A stretch of DNA of 64,000 nucleotides, taken from contig NZ_LOHZ01000020.1 in assembly GCF_001601575.1 (NCBI RefSeq), forward strand, positions 1-64,000, given 5' to 3'. Shown here one piece after another: positions 26,091-34,035 of this stretch. Positions within the stretch are counted from its first letter, which is position 1. Each line of letters begins with the position of its first letter. The position numbers and the translations under genes were made by a program. The notes below the pieces were generated by a model. The model saw only the letters and a list, made by a program, of their open reading frames with translations. It was not told the origin of the DNA and did not search any database. Source of the DNA: Thermovenabulum gondwanense (lineage in GTDB: Bacteria; Bacillota; Thermosediminibacteria; Thermosediminibacterales; Thermosediminibacteraceae).

Positions 26091-26626
26091 TGAAACTTGA
26101 AGTAATTATGGCCGGGTTTGGCGGGCAGGGTATTATGTTGATGGGAGAAATATTAGCCCACAGTGCAATGGTGGAGGGGAAAGAGGTTTCCTGGATTCCT
26201 TCCTATGGCCCCGAAATGCGCGGTGGCACTGCGAACTGCATGGTAGTTATCTCCGACAGGAGGATACCTTCTCCCATTATATCTTCGCCGGATGTTTTGG
26301 TAGCCATGAACAAGCCTTCCATGGAAAAATTCATGCCTTTTGTAAAAAAGGGTGGCCTTGCGGTACTGAATATGGATTTAATAGATAAAGCTCTGGAAAA
26401 AGACGGGGTAGAAATGATAAAAATAAACGCAATAAAAATTGCTGATGAGATAGGAAATATAAAGGCGGCTAATATGGTAGCTCTGGGAGTGGTGGTAGGT
26501 AAGACCGGAATTGTAAAACCAGACACGGTGTTAAAATCTATAGATTATTTTCTTCCGGAGCACCGGAAAGCAATGTATGAAATTAATGAGAAGGCTTTTA
26601 AAAAGGGATTAGAGATAGTAAAATAA
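26090..26626 (+). CDS. vorC: 2-oxoacid:ferredoxin oxidoreductase gamma subunit
   Basis: 178 residues with the usual Gly-Phe-Gly-Gly-Gln-Gly near 10-15 and Glu-Met-Arg-Gly-Gly-Thr-Ala-Asn near 46. This subunit holds the CoA-binding side of the active site. The ATG at 26090 shares its A with the TAA of the beta subunit and follows GGGAGGAGGGG. It is last gene of the operon. Confidence 0.9.
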   Translation: MKLEVIMAGFGGQGIMLMGEILAHSAMVEGKEVSWIPSYGPEMRGGTANCMVVISDRRIPSPIISSPDVLVAMNKPSMEKFMPFVKKGGLAVLNMDLIDKALEKDGVEMIKINAIKIADEIGNIKAANMVALGVVVGKTGIVKPDTVLKSIDYFLPEHRKAMYEINEKAFKKGLEIVK

Positions 26627-26641
26627 AAATATTTAAGATTT

Positions 26642-26676
26642 ACGGTTCCTGATTTTTTCAGGAATCGTTTTTTTTA
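26642..26676 (+). terminator. Terminator of the ptb-bcd-buk-vor operon
   Basis: ACGGTTCCTGA (26642-26652) pairs, with one G-U, to TCAGGAATCGT (26658-26668), followed by eight T. Confidence 0.88.
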
Positions 26677-26690
26677 GCTTTTAAAAAATA

Positions 26691-26718
26691 TTGTTTTTTA
26701 TTTAATTGGGAATAAAAT
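26691..26718 (+). promoter_or_regulatory. Candidate promoter of the HAD-MobB-like operon
   Basis: TTGTTT (26691-26696), 16-base spacer, TAAAAT (26713-26718). The leader to 26821 is about 95 bases and shows no element I recognise. Confidence 0.35.
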
Positions 26719-26820
26719 TTTAAAAAAGGCAATAAATTAAGCGATGAAAGGTGGATTTTAGAGGAATTTTTCGGTTTATGGAGAATAATTTAATGTTAGT
26801 CTTCCCATAGGAGGTAAATT

Positions 26821-27291
26821 ATGCTGGAAGTTGAAATTCCTGGAGAAACCACTTTAAATTTAAAGTATTTGGTTCTTGACTACAATGGCACCCTGGCAGA
26901 GGACGGAAAATGCTCGAAAAAGGTAAAAGAATTGGTAAAAAAGCTTTCGGAAAAAATGGAGGTTTTTATACTTACAGCCGATACATATGGGACAGCTTCT
27001 GAAGAATTAAAGGATATTCCTGTTAAATTTTACAAAGTTGATCCCATAGATGGAGGAGAAGATAAAAAGAATTTTGTTGAAAAGCTGGGAGCAGAGTTCG
27101 TCGCATGTATTGGAAACGGGAAAAATGATGTTAAAATGATAAAAACTGCAAGACTAAGTATTGCAGTAATAGGGAGGGAAGGGGCATACAGGGAATCTAT
27201 TATTAATGCTCAGATTGTCGTGTTTTCTCCCGAGGATGCTCTAAATCTCCTGTTAAATCCCAAAAGATTGATAGCTACATTGAGAAAGTAG
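26821..27291 (+). CDS. HAD-family hydrolase, soluble P-ATPase-like
   Basis: 156 residues. Asp20 in Leu-Val-Leu-Asp-Tyr-Asn-Gly-Thr-Leu is the HAD nucleophile; the usual second aspartate is Asn22. Thr in Ile-Leu-Thr-Ala-Asp is motif II, and Gly-Asn-Gly-Lys-Asn-Asp is a P-ATPase-like motif IV. There is no membrane domain and no cap domain. Proteins like this are annotated as soluble relatives of P-type ATPases, with no known substrate. Asn for the second Asp is unusual for phosphatases and matches a P-ATPase-like or degenerate site. It is eight bases from the MobB-like gene. Confidence 0.8.
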   Translation: MLEVEIPGETTLNLKYLVLDYNGTLAEDGKCSKKVKELVKKLSEKMEVFILTADTYGTASEELKDIPVKFYKVDPIDGGEDKKNFVEKLGAEFVACIGNGKNDVKMIKTARLSIAVIGREGAYRESIINAQIVVFSPEDALNLLLNPKRLIATLRK

Positions 27292-27299
27292 GGAATGGT

Positions 27300-28004
27300 A
27301 TGAAGGTTTTTTCTATTAGATTTCAAAATGTGGAAAAAGAAATTGAAAGGGAAGACTTTATAAATAAAATAGGAAATGAGCTCGCAAGCAGGGGATATTC
27401 TGTAGGCTTATTAAAAGAAGACAAGAGCTTAAAGGGCCAGTTTGAAAAATTCAAGATGGTCGGATATTTTAAAGATGGCAGGGTAGAGCTTATTTTTAAA
27501 GAATCGAACCTGGAAGATGTTATGAATTACTATAACTGTGATTACCTGATTCTTGAGAATTTACAAGGGGCTTTTCCCGAGATAGTTTGTTTTAATGAAG
27601 AAATAAAAAAGGTGGAACTGTCTTCTAAAACTATTGCAGCCGTAACAATAAAAACCGAAAAAAAATTTATGGGAAATATACCCGTGCTTAGCTTAGAAGA
27701 AATAAGAAATATTACCGATTTGATAGTAGAAAGGGTATTTGAAAAACTTCCTGCCCTTTTTGGAGGAGGATGTGGAAAATGCGGAGAAGATTGCAACAAA
27801 ATGGCAGAAAAAATAATTAGCGGAAAAGCCGACAGAAATTTCTGCAAGCGAGAAGGGGAAGGGAAGATAAAAATCCTGGTGGATAATAAAGATATACCGC
27901 TGGTACCCTTTGTGGAAGATCTATTTTATTCGGTGATAAGATCTATGCTTTTAAATTTAAAAGGCTGCAAGGAAGGACAGGTGCAAATAAAGTTAAAGCT
28001 ATAA
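27300..28004 (+). CDS. MobB-like protein lacking the P-loop, with Cys cluster
   Basis: 234 residues. The alpha/beta pattern and the Arg-Gly-Tyr-Ser-Val-Gly-Leu-Leu-Lys segment near 31-39 resemble MobB, the GTPase linked to molybdopterin-guanine dinucleotide synthesis. The expected Gly-x4-Gly-Lys-Thr loop at the N-terminus is absent (Arg-Phe-Gln-Asn-Val instead). A C-terminal Cys cluster (Gly-Cys-Gly-Lys-Cys-Gly-Glu-Asp-Cys near 155-164, another Cys about 19 residues on) could bind a metal or Fe-S cluster. It probably no longer hydrolyses GTP. MobB kinship is inferred by pattern, so moderate confidence. Confidence 0.6.
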   Translation: MKVFSIRFQNVEKEIEREDFINKIGNELASRGYSVGLLKEDKSLKGQFEKFKMVGYFKDGRVELIFKESNLEDVMNYYNCDYLILENLQGAFPEIVCFNEEIKKVELSSKTIAAVTIKTEKKFMGNIPVLSLEEIRNITDLIVERVFEKLPALFGGGCGKCGEDCNKMAEKIISGKADRNFCKREGEGKIKILVDNKDIPLVPFVEDLFYSVIRSMLLNLKGCKEGQVQIKLKL

Positions 28005-28054
28005 AGGAATATTAATTATAGATTATAATCAGTCTAAAGAAGGAGAGAAATACC

Positions 28055-28960
28055 TTGGATTTTTTAGAACTGTTAAAATCCTGCGAAGTATGTCCTATGA
28101 GATGTAAAGTTAACAGGATTAACGGAGAACTCGGATTTTGCCGGGCAGGATTTGACTGCATTGTTTCAAAGGCATTCCCCCATCCCTGGGAAGAACCTTG
28201 TATAAGCGGTACCAAAGGGTCGGGAACGGTATTTTTTTCTGGATGCAATTTAAAATGCATATTTTGCCAGAATTACGAAATCAGTCAGGAAATGGTTGGT
28301 AAACCTAGGGATTTGAAAGCTCTGGCAGAAATATTCCTGAGGCTTCAAGAGCGGGGAGTTCATAACATAAATCTTGTAACTCCTACTATTTATACACCCC
28401 AGATTGCTGAGGCAATAAATTTAGCCAAAGAAAGAGGGCTAAAGGTTCCTATTGTATGGAATTCCAACGCTTATGAGAACGTTGAGATATTAAGTAAGAT
28501 GGAAGGTTTAATCGATGTATATCTTCCCGATCTAAAATATTACGATGATGAAATTGCATACAAATATTCAAAAGCAAGGAATTACTTTGAATACGCTTCG
28601 AAAGCCATCCTGGAAATGGTTAGACAGGTGGGAGAGCCTGAGTTTGATGAAAAGGGAATAATAAAGAGGGGTGTGATAATAAGACATCTGGTGTTACCGG
28701 GTTATGTAAATGATACGAAGAAAATATTAAAATGGATTAGCGAAAACCTGCCAGCGGGTGTTTACGTAAGCTTAATGAGTCAGTACATGCCCTATTACAG
28801 AACGGAGGAATATCCGGAAATAAACAGGCCACTCACAAAAAAAGAATACGATGAAGCAGTTGAATACTTTTTTGAAGTGGGTCTTGAAAACGGCTTTATT
28901 CAGGGAGAAGGCGCGAATTCGGAAGAATTTGTTCCCGATTTTGATTTTGAAGGTATATAA
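28055..28960 (+). CDS. Radical SAM protein, PflA-like (COG1313 type)
   Basis: 301 residues. The SAM-cluster motif Cys64-x3-Cys68-x2-Cys71 (Gly-Cys-Asn-Leu-Lys-Cys-Ile-Phe-Cys) follows an N-terminal Cys-rich region with C10, C13, C17 and C29 that may hold a second cluster. This layout fits uncharacterised proteins annotated as pyruvate-formate-lyase activating enzyme homologues. No glycyl-radical enzyme gene is nearby, so that role is not supported here. The start is TTG at 28055 after AAGGAGAG. It is followed by the aminopeptidase gene on the same strand. Confidence 0.8.
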   Translation: MDFLELLKSCEVCPMRCKVNRINGELGFCRAGFDCIVSKAFPHPWEEPCISGTKGSGTVFFSGCNLKCIFCQNYEISQEMVGKPRDLKALAEIFLRLQERGVHNINLVTPTIYTPQIAEAINLAKERGLKVPIVWNSNAYENVEILSKMEGLIDVYLPDLKYYDDEIAYKYSKARNYFEYASKAILEMVRQVGEPEFDEKGIIKRGVIIRHLVLPGYVNDTKKILKWISENLPAGVYVSLMSQYMPYYRTEEYPEINRPLTKKEYDEAVEYFFEVGLENGFIQGEGANSEEFVPDFDFEGI

Positions 28961-28981
28961 AAATACAAGGAGGTTTTAAAT

Positions 28982-30097
28982 ATGAAGGACCCAAGAATTA
29001 AAAAACTTGCAAAACTATTGATTGATTATTCTGTGGAACTAAAAAATGGAGAAAACATCTTAATAGAAGCGGGGCCTGGGGAAAGCCCTCTTGTAAAGGA
29101 GTTAATTAAATTTGCTTATGAAAAAGGTGCCCACCCCTTTGTTAACATTTCAATGCAGGAGATAGCCAGGGAATTACTTATGAACGTGGATGAAGATACT
29201 TTAAAATTGATGGCAAAATATGATTCCGAGAAAATGAAGGATATGCATGCTTACATCGGAATAAGGGGTGGCGATAATGTGGCGGAGCTTTCCGATGTAC
29301 CTCAGGAAAAAAAGACTCTTTATATGAAACTTTATTCAAAACCGGTTCATATGGATATAAGAGTCCCGAAAACAAAATGGGTGGTTTTGAGGTATCCAAA
29401 TCCTTCAATGGCTCAGCTTGCTGATATGAGCACCGAGGCTTTTGAGGATTTTTATTTTGATGTTTGTTGTCTTGACTATGAGAAGATGTCTAAAGCAATG
29501 GACCCTTTGGTAGACCTTATGAGCAGAACCGACAGGGTAAGGATCGTGGGTCCGGGTACGGATCTTACCTTTTCAATAAAGGGTATCGGAATTGAAAAAT
29601 GCGATGGAAAAAAGAACATTCCCGATGGCGAAATCTTTACCGCACCGGTGATCGATTCGGTAAATGGATATATTACCTATAATACCCCCGCATTGTATCA
29701 GGGTTTTACCTTTGAAAATATAAAATTTGAGTTCAAAAATGGGAAAATTGTAAAGGCTATCGCTAACGATACCGAAAGAATAAATAAGATCCTGGATACC
29801 GATGAAGGAGCCAGGTACATAGGGGAGTTTGCTATAGGTGTAAATCCCTATATATTAAAACCAATGAAGGATACCCTTTTTGATGAAAAAATAGCTGGGA
29901 GTATTCATTTTACGCCGGGTAATTCTTACGAAGATTGCGGCAATGGCAACAAATCTGCCATTCACTGGGATATTGTTTTAATACAAAGACCGGAATACGG
30001 TGGCGGCGAGATTTATTTTGATGATGTTTTGGTGAGAAAAGACGGTTTATTCGTGCTGGAAGAACTGAAGGGCCTGAACCCGGAAAACCTGAAATAG
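28982..30097 (+). CDS. M29-family aminopeptidase
   Basis: 371 residues of the AmpS/PepS (M29) metallo-aminopeptidase family, which removes N-terminal residues from peptides using two metal ions. The N-terminus Asp-Pro-Arg-Ile-Lys-Lys-Leu-Ala and the C-terminal Gly-Glu-Phe-Ala-Ile-Gly-Val-Asn, His-Phe-Thr-Pro-Gly-Asn-Ser-Tyr and His-Trp-Asp with acidic partners are family features. AAGGAGG precedes the ATG at 28982. Confidence 0.9.
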   Translation: MKDPRIKKLAKLLIDYSVELKNGENILIEAGPGESPLVKELIKFAYEKGAHPFVNISMQEIARELLMNVDEDTLKLMAKYDSEKMKDMHAYIGIRGGDNVAELSDVPQEKKTLYMKLYSKPVHMDIRVPKTKWVVLRYPNPSMAQLADMSTEAFEDFYFDVCCLDYEKMSKAMDPLVDLMSRTDRVRIVGPGTDLTFSIKGIGIEKCDGKKNIPDGEIFTAPVIDSVNGYITYNTPALYQGFTFENIKFEFKNGKIVKAIANDTERINKILDTDEGARYIGEFAIGVNPYILKPMKDTLFDEKIAGSIHFTPGNSYEDCGNGNKSAIHWDIVLIQRPEYGGGEIYFDDVLVRKDGLFVLEELKGLNPENLK

Positions 30098-30108
30098 TGG
30101 TGGTAAAG

Positions 30109-30450
30109 ATGCAGGGCATTATTTCCTATAGCGATTTTGAAAAAGTAGAAATGAGGGTGGGAAGGATAATAGAAGTGGAGGATTTTCCTAAAGCCAAAAA
30201 ACCGGCATATAAACTTACCATCGATTTTGGATCTGAAATTGGAGTTAAAAAATCCAGCGCTCAGATTACAAAATTATATAAAAAAGAAGAATTACCCGGC
30301 AAACTTGTAATTGCAGTGGTTAATTTTCCTCCCAAGAAAATTGCTGATTTTATTTCTGAGGTGCTTGTCCTGGGTGTTAATGATGAAGAGGGAAACGTAG
30401 TCTTGCTGACAACCGAGAGGAACGTAAAATTAGGAGAAAAAGTATATTAA
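30109..30450 (+). CDS. csaA: CsaA-like tRNA-binding-domain chaperone
   Basis: 113 residues, essentially one EMAP/tRNA-binding OB fold: Phe-Glu-Lys-Val-Glu-Met-Arg-Val-Gly-Arg-Ile, then Lys-Ser-Ser-Ala-Gln-Ile and Leu-Val-Ile-Ala-Val-Val-Asn-Phe-Pro-Pro-Lys. CsaA dimers bind unfolded preproteins and possibly tRNA. Length matches the family. ATG at 30109 is chosen over GTG at 30097, which begins inside the stop of the aminopeptidase gene and lacks a ribosome site. Confidence 0.9.
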   Translation: MQGIISYSDFEKVEMRVGRIIEVEDFPKAKKPAYKLTIDFGSEIGVKKSSAQITKLYKKEELPGKLVIAVVNFPPKKIADFISEVLVLGVNDEEGNVVLLTTERNVKLGEKVY

Positions 30451-30488
30451 GCCTTCCTGCCGGGAAGGCTTAATATACTTTATTTTTT
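30441..30488. terminator. Long bidirectional terminator
   Basis: A perfect 17-base inverted repeat (30441-30457 with 30463-30479, loop 5) overlaps the csaA stop codon and is followed by a T-rich run. It serves csaA on the plus strand and the convergent DUF3006 gene on the minus strand. Confidence 0.85.
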
Positions 30489-30702
30489 ACTCTTCAAATA
30501 GATACCTTGCTATTTTATTAACTTCTACTTTTATTTTTTCAGTTTCCTCTTTGTCTATATTATAGGTTTCGATATCAATAACATCTCCTTCCTTAGCTTC
30601 ATGAGGAAGGAGAATCCTTTCAATATTTATTATACTTTTATCGAATAATTCTACTACGGCATACCCGCCTTCAAACCGGTCTATAACACCCTTTTTTGAC
30701 AT
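30487..30702 (-). CDS. DUF3006 protein
   Basis: 71 residues, a small all-beta protein opening Gly-Val-Ile-Asp-Arg-Phe-Glu-Gly-Gly-Tyr-Ala-Val-Val-Glu, the typical DUF3006 start. The function is unknown, but these genes very often lie next to ComEC-like metallo-beta-lactamase proteins, as here. AAGAGGTGG precedes the start, and the upstream lipoprotein gene is 29 bases away. Confidence 0.85.
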   Translation of the reverse strand: MSKKGVIDRFEGGYAVVELFDKSIINIERILLPHEAKEGDVIDIETYNIDKEETEKIKVEVNKIARYLFEE

Positions 30703-30731
30703 AATAATGCCACCTCTTTTTTAAATTTATT

Positions 30732-31622
30732 TTACTTTTTAATAAGTTGCAGGATTTCGCCATTGCTTTTGAAAGTAATATCACCGTTTTCGGCAGTAGA
30801 CAATATTTTAATCTTCATTTTATTGAGCTTATCTATGGTTTCTTTATGGGGATGTCCGTAATCATTTCCCTTTCCGTAACTTATTACGGCGTATTTGGGA
30901 GAGACAGCCTTTAAAAACTCAATGGAAGTGCCCGAACTGGAGCCATGGTGGGCAACTTTTAAAACATCGGCTTTGAGATCATAATTATTATTTATCATTT
31001 CTTTTTCCGATATGTACTCTGCGTCCCCGGTGAGCAAAAAGGATGTATTTTTATAGATTATTTTCAATACAATACTATAATTATTTAAATCTTCATAATT
31101 TTTGCTGTTGGGTGCTAAAACTTCTATTTTTACATCCTGTGAAGGCGTAATTTCCATTCCCCCTTTTGCGGAAGTAATTTTTAGGCTTTTTTTCTTTACA
31201 GCCTCTAATACATCTTTAAAGGTTTTAGTGGTGGTTGTAACATATGGCATGTAAATCTTGCCTATATCAAAGTTGTTAATAACGCTATCCATAGAACCGA
31301 TGTGGTCTTCATGGGGATGGGTACCAAATAGATAATCGATCTTTTTAATATTCATTTTTTTTAAAAAGTTGATTATCTTGGTTTCATCGTCATTGTTACC
31401 TGCGTCGATCATAGCGGTTTTACCATCGGGTAACATTACAAATATGCAGTCTGCCTGTCCCACGTCTAAAAATGTAATATAAAGATATCCACCTGAAAAT
31501 TCCTTATCCTGGGCTTTTTTTTCAGGGTTTTCCGCACTTTCATTGGTACAGGATGTCAATAAAAATAATAGAAATAGGAAAAATATTATTAATAAAAATT
31601 TCTTTCTTTTTTTATACAGCAT
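30732..31622 (-). CDS. ComEC-like metallo-beta-lactamase-fold lipoprotein
   Basis: 296 residues. The signal peptide ends in a lipobox (Leu-Leu-Thr-Ser-Cys), followed by a metallo-hydrolase domain: Asp-Val-Gly-Gln-Ala-Asp, the zinc motif Thr-His-Pro-His-Glu-Asp-His, Leu-Thr-Gly-Asp-Ala-Glu and His-His-Gly-Ser-Ser. This matches the C-terminal nuclease-like domain of ComEC/Rec2, without its channel. It probably acts outside the membrane on nucleic acid or another phosphodiester. The DUF3006 gene follows in the same direction. Confidence 0.88.
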   Translation of the reverse strand: MLYKKRKKFLLIIFFLFLLFLLTSCTNESAENPEKKAQDKEFSGGYLYITFLDVGQADCIFVMLPDGKTAMIDAGNNDDETKIINFLKKMNIKKIDYLFGTHPHEDHIGSMDSVINNFDIGKIYMPYVTTTTKTFKDVLEAVKKKSLKITSAKGGMEITPSQDVKIEVLAPNSKNYEDLNNYSIVLKIIYKNTSFLLTGDAEYISEKEMINNNYDLKADVLKVAHHGSSSGTSIEFLKAVSPKYAVISYGKGNDYGHPHKETIDKLNKMKIKILSTAENGDITFKSNGEILQLIKK

Positions 31623-31683
31623 TGAATCACCTTCCAGATATAAATTTCTACTCTATATTATAAACCATAGCAAATAAATTGAA

Positions 31684-31710
31684 ATAAAAAAAGGAGTTTT
31701 TACCTCCTTT
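31684..31710 (-). terminator. Terminator of the DUF1540 gene
   Basis: On the minus strand AAAGGAGG (31710-31703) pairs with CTCCTTT (31696-31689, about), then a T-run. It sits directly after the stop of the DUF1540 gene. Confidence 0.6.
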
Positions 31711-31711
31711 A

Positions 31712-31912
31712 TCAATCCCATAAGGACATAAATTTTGAATTGGACTGGGAATCTTTTTCTTTATAAGAATTTCTGTGTTCAAAGGCATCACAGTAAGTAC
31801 CTTCTTTTGAACTGCAACCAGGCCTTATTGCGTTTACTAAAACACTTTCTGCATGGCAAACGTTATCTCGATTGTATCTGCAAGATGCGACGTTACACCT
31901 TATTTCAGGCAT
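31712..31912 (-). CDS. DUF1540 small cysteine-rich protein
   Basis: 66 residues. It opens Met-Pro-Glu-Ile-Arg-Cys-Asn-Val-x2-Cys-x5-Asn-x-Cys and has two later cysteines (Cys-Ser-Ser and Thr-Tyr-Cys-Asp-Ala-Phe), the DUF1540 pattern thought to bind a metal. The function is unknown; it is common in spore-formers. AAGGAGGG lies just before the ATG at 31912. Confidence 0.85.
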   Translation of the reverse strand: MPEIRCNVASCRYNRDNVCHAESVLVNAIRPGCSSKEGTYCDAFEHRNSYKEKDSQSNSKFMSLWD

Positions 31913-32020
31913 ATCGACCCTCCTTAATTTTTTAATATTTTTCCCATTATTTTATAAAAAATTACTTTGCTTAAAGGAATTTAGTTTTTTTTGTAGAAAT
32001 GAATTTAAAGGTGAATATAT

Positions 32021-32953
32021 ATGGAAAAAATAAAAGGTGTAAATTTAAAAAAGATTATTGAAAAATTCGGGCTGGAAATTATTACTGGATATGATTACGA
32101 TATTGTAATAAATACCTCAGATTTGTACAGACCAGGGGTAGAACTTGCTGGTTTTTTTGATTATTTTCCCTTTGAACGAATACAGGTACTGGGAATGACC
32201 GAGATTAAGTTTTTGAATGGTCTGGAAAAAGAAATAAGGAACGAGAGGCTGGAAAAACTTTTATCTTATCCCATACCGTGTATAATAATTACCAGAGGGC
32301 TTGGCATTCCTTCGGAACTATTAAAAATAGCTGAAAAGAAAGGCAGAATTCTGCTAAGGTCCCTCAGTGCAACGACAAGTTTAATAAGTAAATTGACCGA
32401 TTATCTGGAAAGCGAACTTGCTCCGAGAACCACAGTGCACGGGGTGTTGATGGATGTCTACGGCATTGGGGTTTTATTAATTGGCGAAAGCGGCATCGGT
32501 AAGAGCGAGACGGCAGTTGAGCTTTTAAAAAGAGGACATAGACTGATTGCGGATGATGTGGTTGAAATAAAACAGGTTGCAAAAAATGTACTTGTGGGGA
32601 TGGCTCCGGAAATTTTGAAGTATTTTATTGAGGTGAGGGGTTTGGGAATAATTGACGTAAAAACCATTTTCGGAGCCGGAGCCGTAAGAGATGACATTCG
32701 CATTGACCTGGTAATAGAACTGGTGGAATGGGAAAAATACAGCGATGATGATAGGCTGGGAATTGAAGATAAAAAAATGACTATATTGGAATCTAATATC
32801 TCTAAAAAAATCATACCGATAAGACCCGGAAGAAATTTGGCATCGATTATCGAGGTAGCGGCTATGGACCATCGTTTGAAAACAATGGGATATAATGCAG
32901 CGCTGAATTTTTCGCAAAAATTATTTGATGAAATTAACAGTAAAAACACGTAG
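32021..32953 (+). CDS. hprK: HPr(Ser) kinase/phosphorylase
   Basis: 310 residues. Walker A Gly-Glu-Ser-Gly-Ile-Gly-Lys-Ser lies near 155-162, and the HprK signature Glu-Val-Arg-Gly-Leu-Gly-Ile-Ile-Asp-Val-Lys follows. It phosphorylates and dephosphorylates Ser46 of HPr or Crh, linking glycolytic state to carbon catabolite control. An HPr with both His15 and Ser46 is encoded at 46970 in this window. AAAGGTG precedes the ATG at 32021. Confidence 0.95.
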   Translation: MEKIKGVNLKKIIEKFGLEIITGYDYDIVINTSDLYRPGVELAGFFDYFPFERIQVLGMTEIKFLNGLEKEIRNERLEKLLSYPIPCIIITRGLGIPSELLKIAEKKGRILLRSLSATTSLISKLTDYLESELAPRTTVHGVLMDVYGIGVLLIGESGIGKSETAVELLKRGHRLIADDVVEIKQVAKNVLVGMAPEILKYFIEVRGLGIIDVKTIFGAGAVRDDIRIDLVIELVEWEKYSDDDRLGIEDKKMTILESNISKKIIPIRPGRNLASIIEVAAMDHRLKTMGYNAALNFSQKLFDEINSKNT

Positions 32954-32968
32954 GAAAGGGGAGGGTTT

Positions 32969-34021
32969 ATGCAGGATTATGAATTATTAGCAGATAAATA
33001 CGATATTTATAAAATGTACAGTCTAATTTACGGATTACCTGAACAAATTGAAGAAGCTTTTGATATATCCTATAAATTTTTAAACGGTATTTCAATGAAA
33101 AACATAAAACATGTAGTGATCGCGGGCATGGGTGGTTCTGCTATTGGTGGAGAACTTGCGAAATCGATTCTGGAATTCGAATTAAAAGTTCCGGTCCTCG
33201 TAAATAGGGGTTATAAACTTCCGGGGTTTGTTAACAATGAATCCCTTGTGATAGCATCAAGTTACTCGGGAAACACTGAAGAAACCCTGAGCTGTTATGA
33301 AGATGCGAAAAACCGGCAGGCGTCTATGATAGCAATTACCACGGGGGGGAAGCTTAAAGAAAAAGCTTTGAAAGATAAAGTGCCTGTACTTATCATACCC
33401 TCCGGGCTTCCTCCAAGAGCGGCGATAGGATATTCTTTCGTTCCCATATATTTAATATTAGCTAAAATAAATTCTTTTTTAGATGTCGTTGAAAGAATAC
33501 AATCTCTGCAAAAGTTTTTGAAAAAGCTTAGAGAAGATTTTGCAAAAGAGGTTCCAGGGGGACAAAACAAGGCAAAGATGTTAGCCGGGAGGATATACGG
33601 GAAAATACCTTTGATTTACGGATCCCAGGGAATAACCGAGGCTGTAGCTATGAGGTGGAAAGGGCAGTTAAACGAGAATTCCAAACATCCAGCATTCTAC
33701 AATGTTTTTCCGGAGCTCAATCATAATGAAATAATGGGATATGAAGCCGAAGGGAATTTGCTGAAAAATTTTGTTGCAGTTATTTTGCGAATGCCTGAAG
33801 AACATGAAAGAATTGATAAAAGAATTAAAATTACAAGGGATCTAATCCAGGACAAAATCACATGTATTGAAGAGATATGGCCCCGGGGAGAAAATACTTT
33901 AGAAAGGATTTTTTACCATATAATGCTTGGGGATTTTGTAAGTTATTATCTCGCTCTATTAAATGAAAAAGATCCTTCTGAGATTAATTTTATAAACACT
34001 TTAAAACAGCGGATGGGTTAA
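32969..34021 (+). CDS. Bifunctional phosphoglucose/phosphomannose isomerase
   Basis: 350 residues, SIS-fold isomerase. It interconverts glucose or mannose 6-phosphate and fructose 6-phosphate. Ile-Ala-Gly-Met-Gly-Gly-Ser-Ala-Ile-Gly-Gly-Glu-Leu near 51, Ser-Ser-Tyr-Ser-Gly-Asn-Thr-Glu-Glu and Glu-Leu-Asn-His-Asn-Glu-Ile-Met-Gly are present. This is the short family found mainly in archaea and some anaerobes. It lies 15 bases after hprK, in a likely operon. Confidence 0.9.
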   Translation: MQDYELLADKYDIYKMYSLIYGLPEQIEEAFDISYKFLNGISMKNIKHVVIAGMGGSAIGGELAKSILEFELKVPVLVNRGYKLPGFVNNESLVIASSYSGNTEETLSCYEDAKNRQASMIAITTGGKLKEKALKDKVPVLIIPSGLPPRAAIGYSFVPIYLILAKINSFLDVVERIQSLQKFLKKLREDFAKEVPGGQNKAKMLAGRIYGKIPLIYGSQGITEAVAMRWKGQLNENSKHPAFYNVFPELNHNEIMGYEAEGNLLKNFVAVILRMPEEHERIDKRIKITRDLIQDKITCIEEIWPRGENTLERIFYHIMLGDFVSYYLALLNEKDPSEINFINTLKQRMG

Positions 34022-34035
34022 AAGGAGTGAAAAAA

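Noticed and set aside
32458-32949. Long open frame on the minus strand within hprK
   Set aside because: It lies wholly inside a well-supported gene, has no ribosome site and a Ser/Ile/Phe-rich low-complexity translation typical of an antisense shadow.
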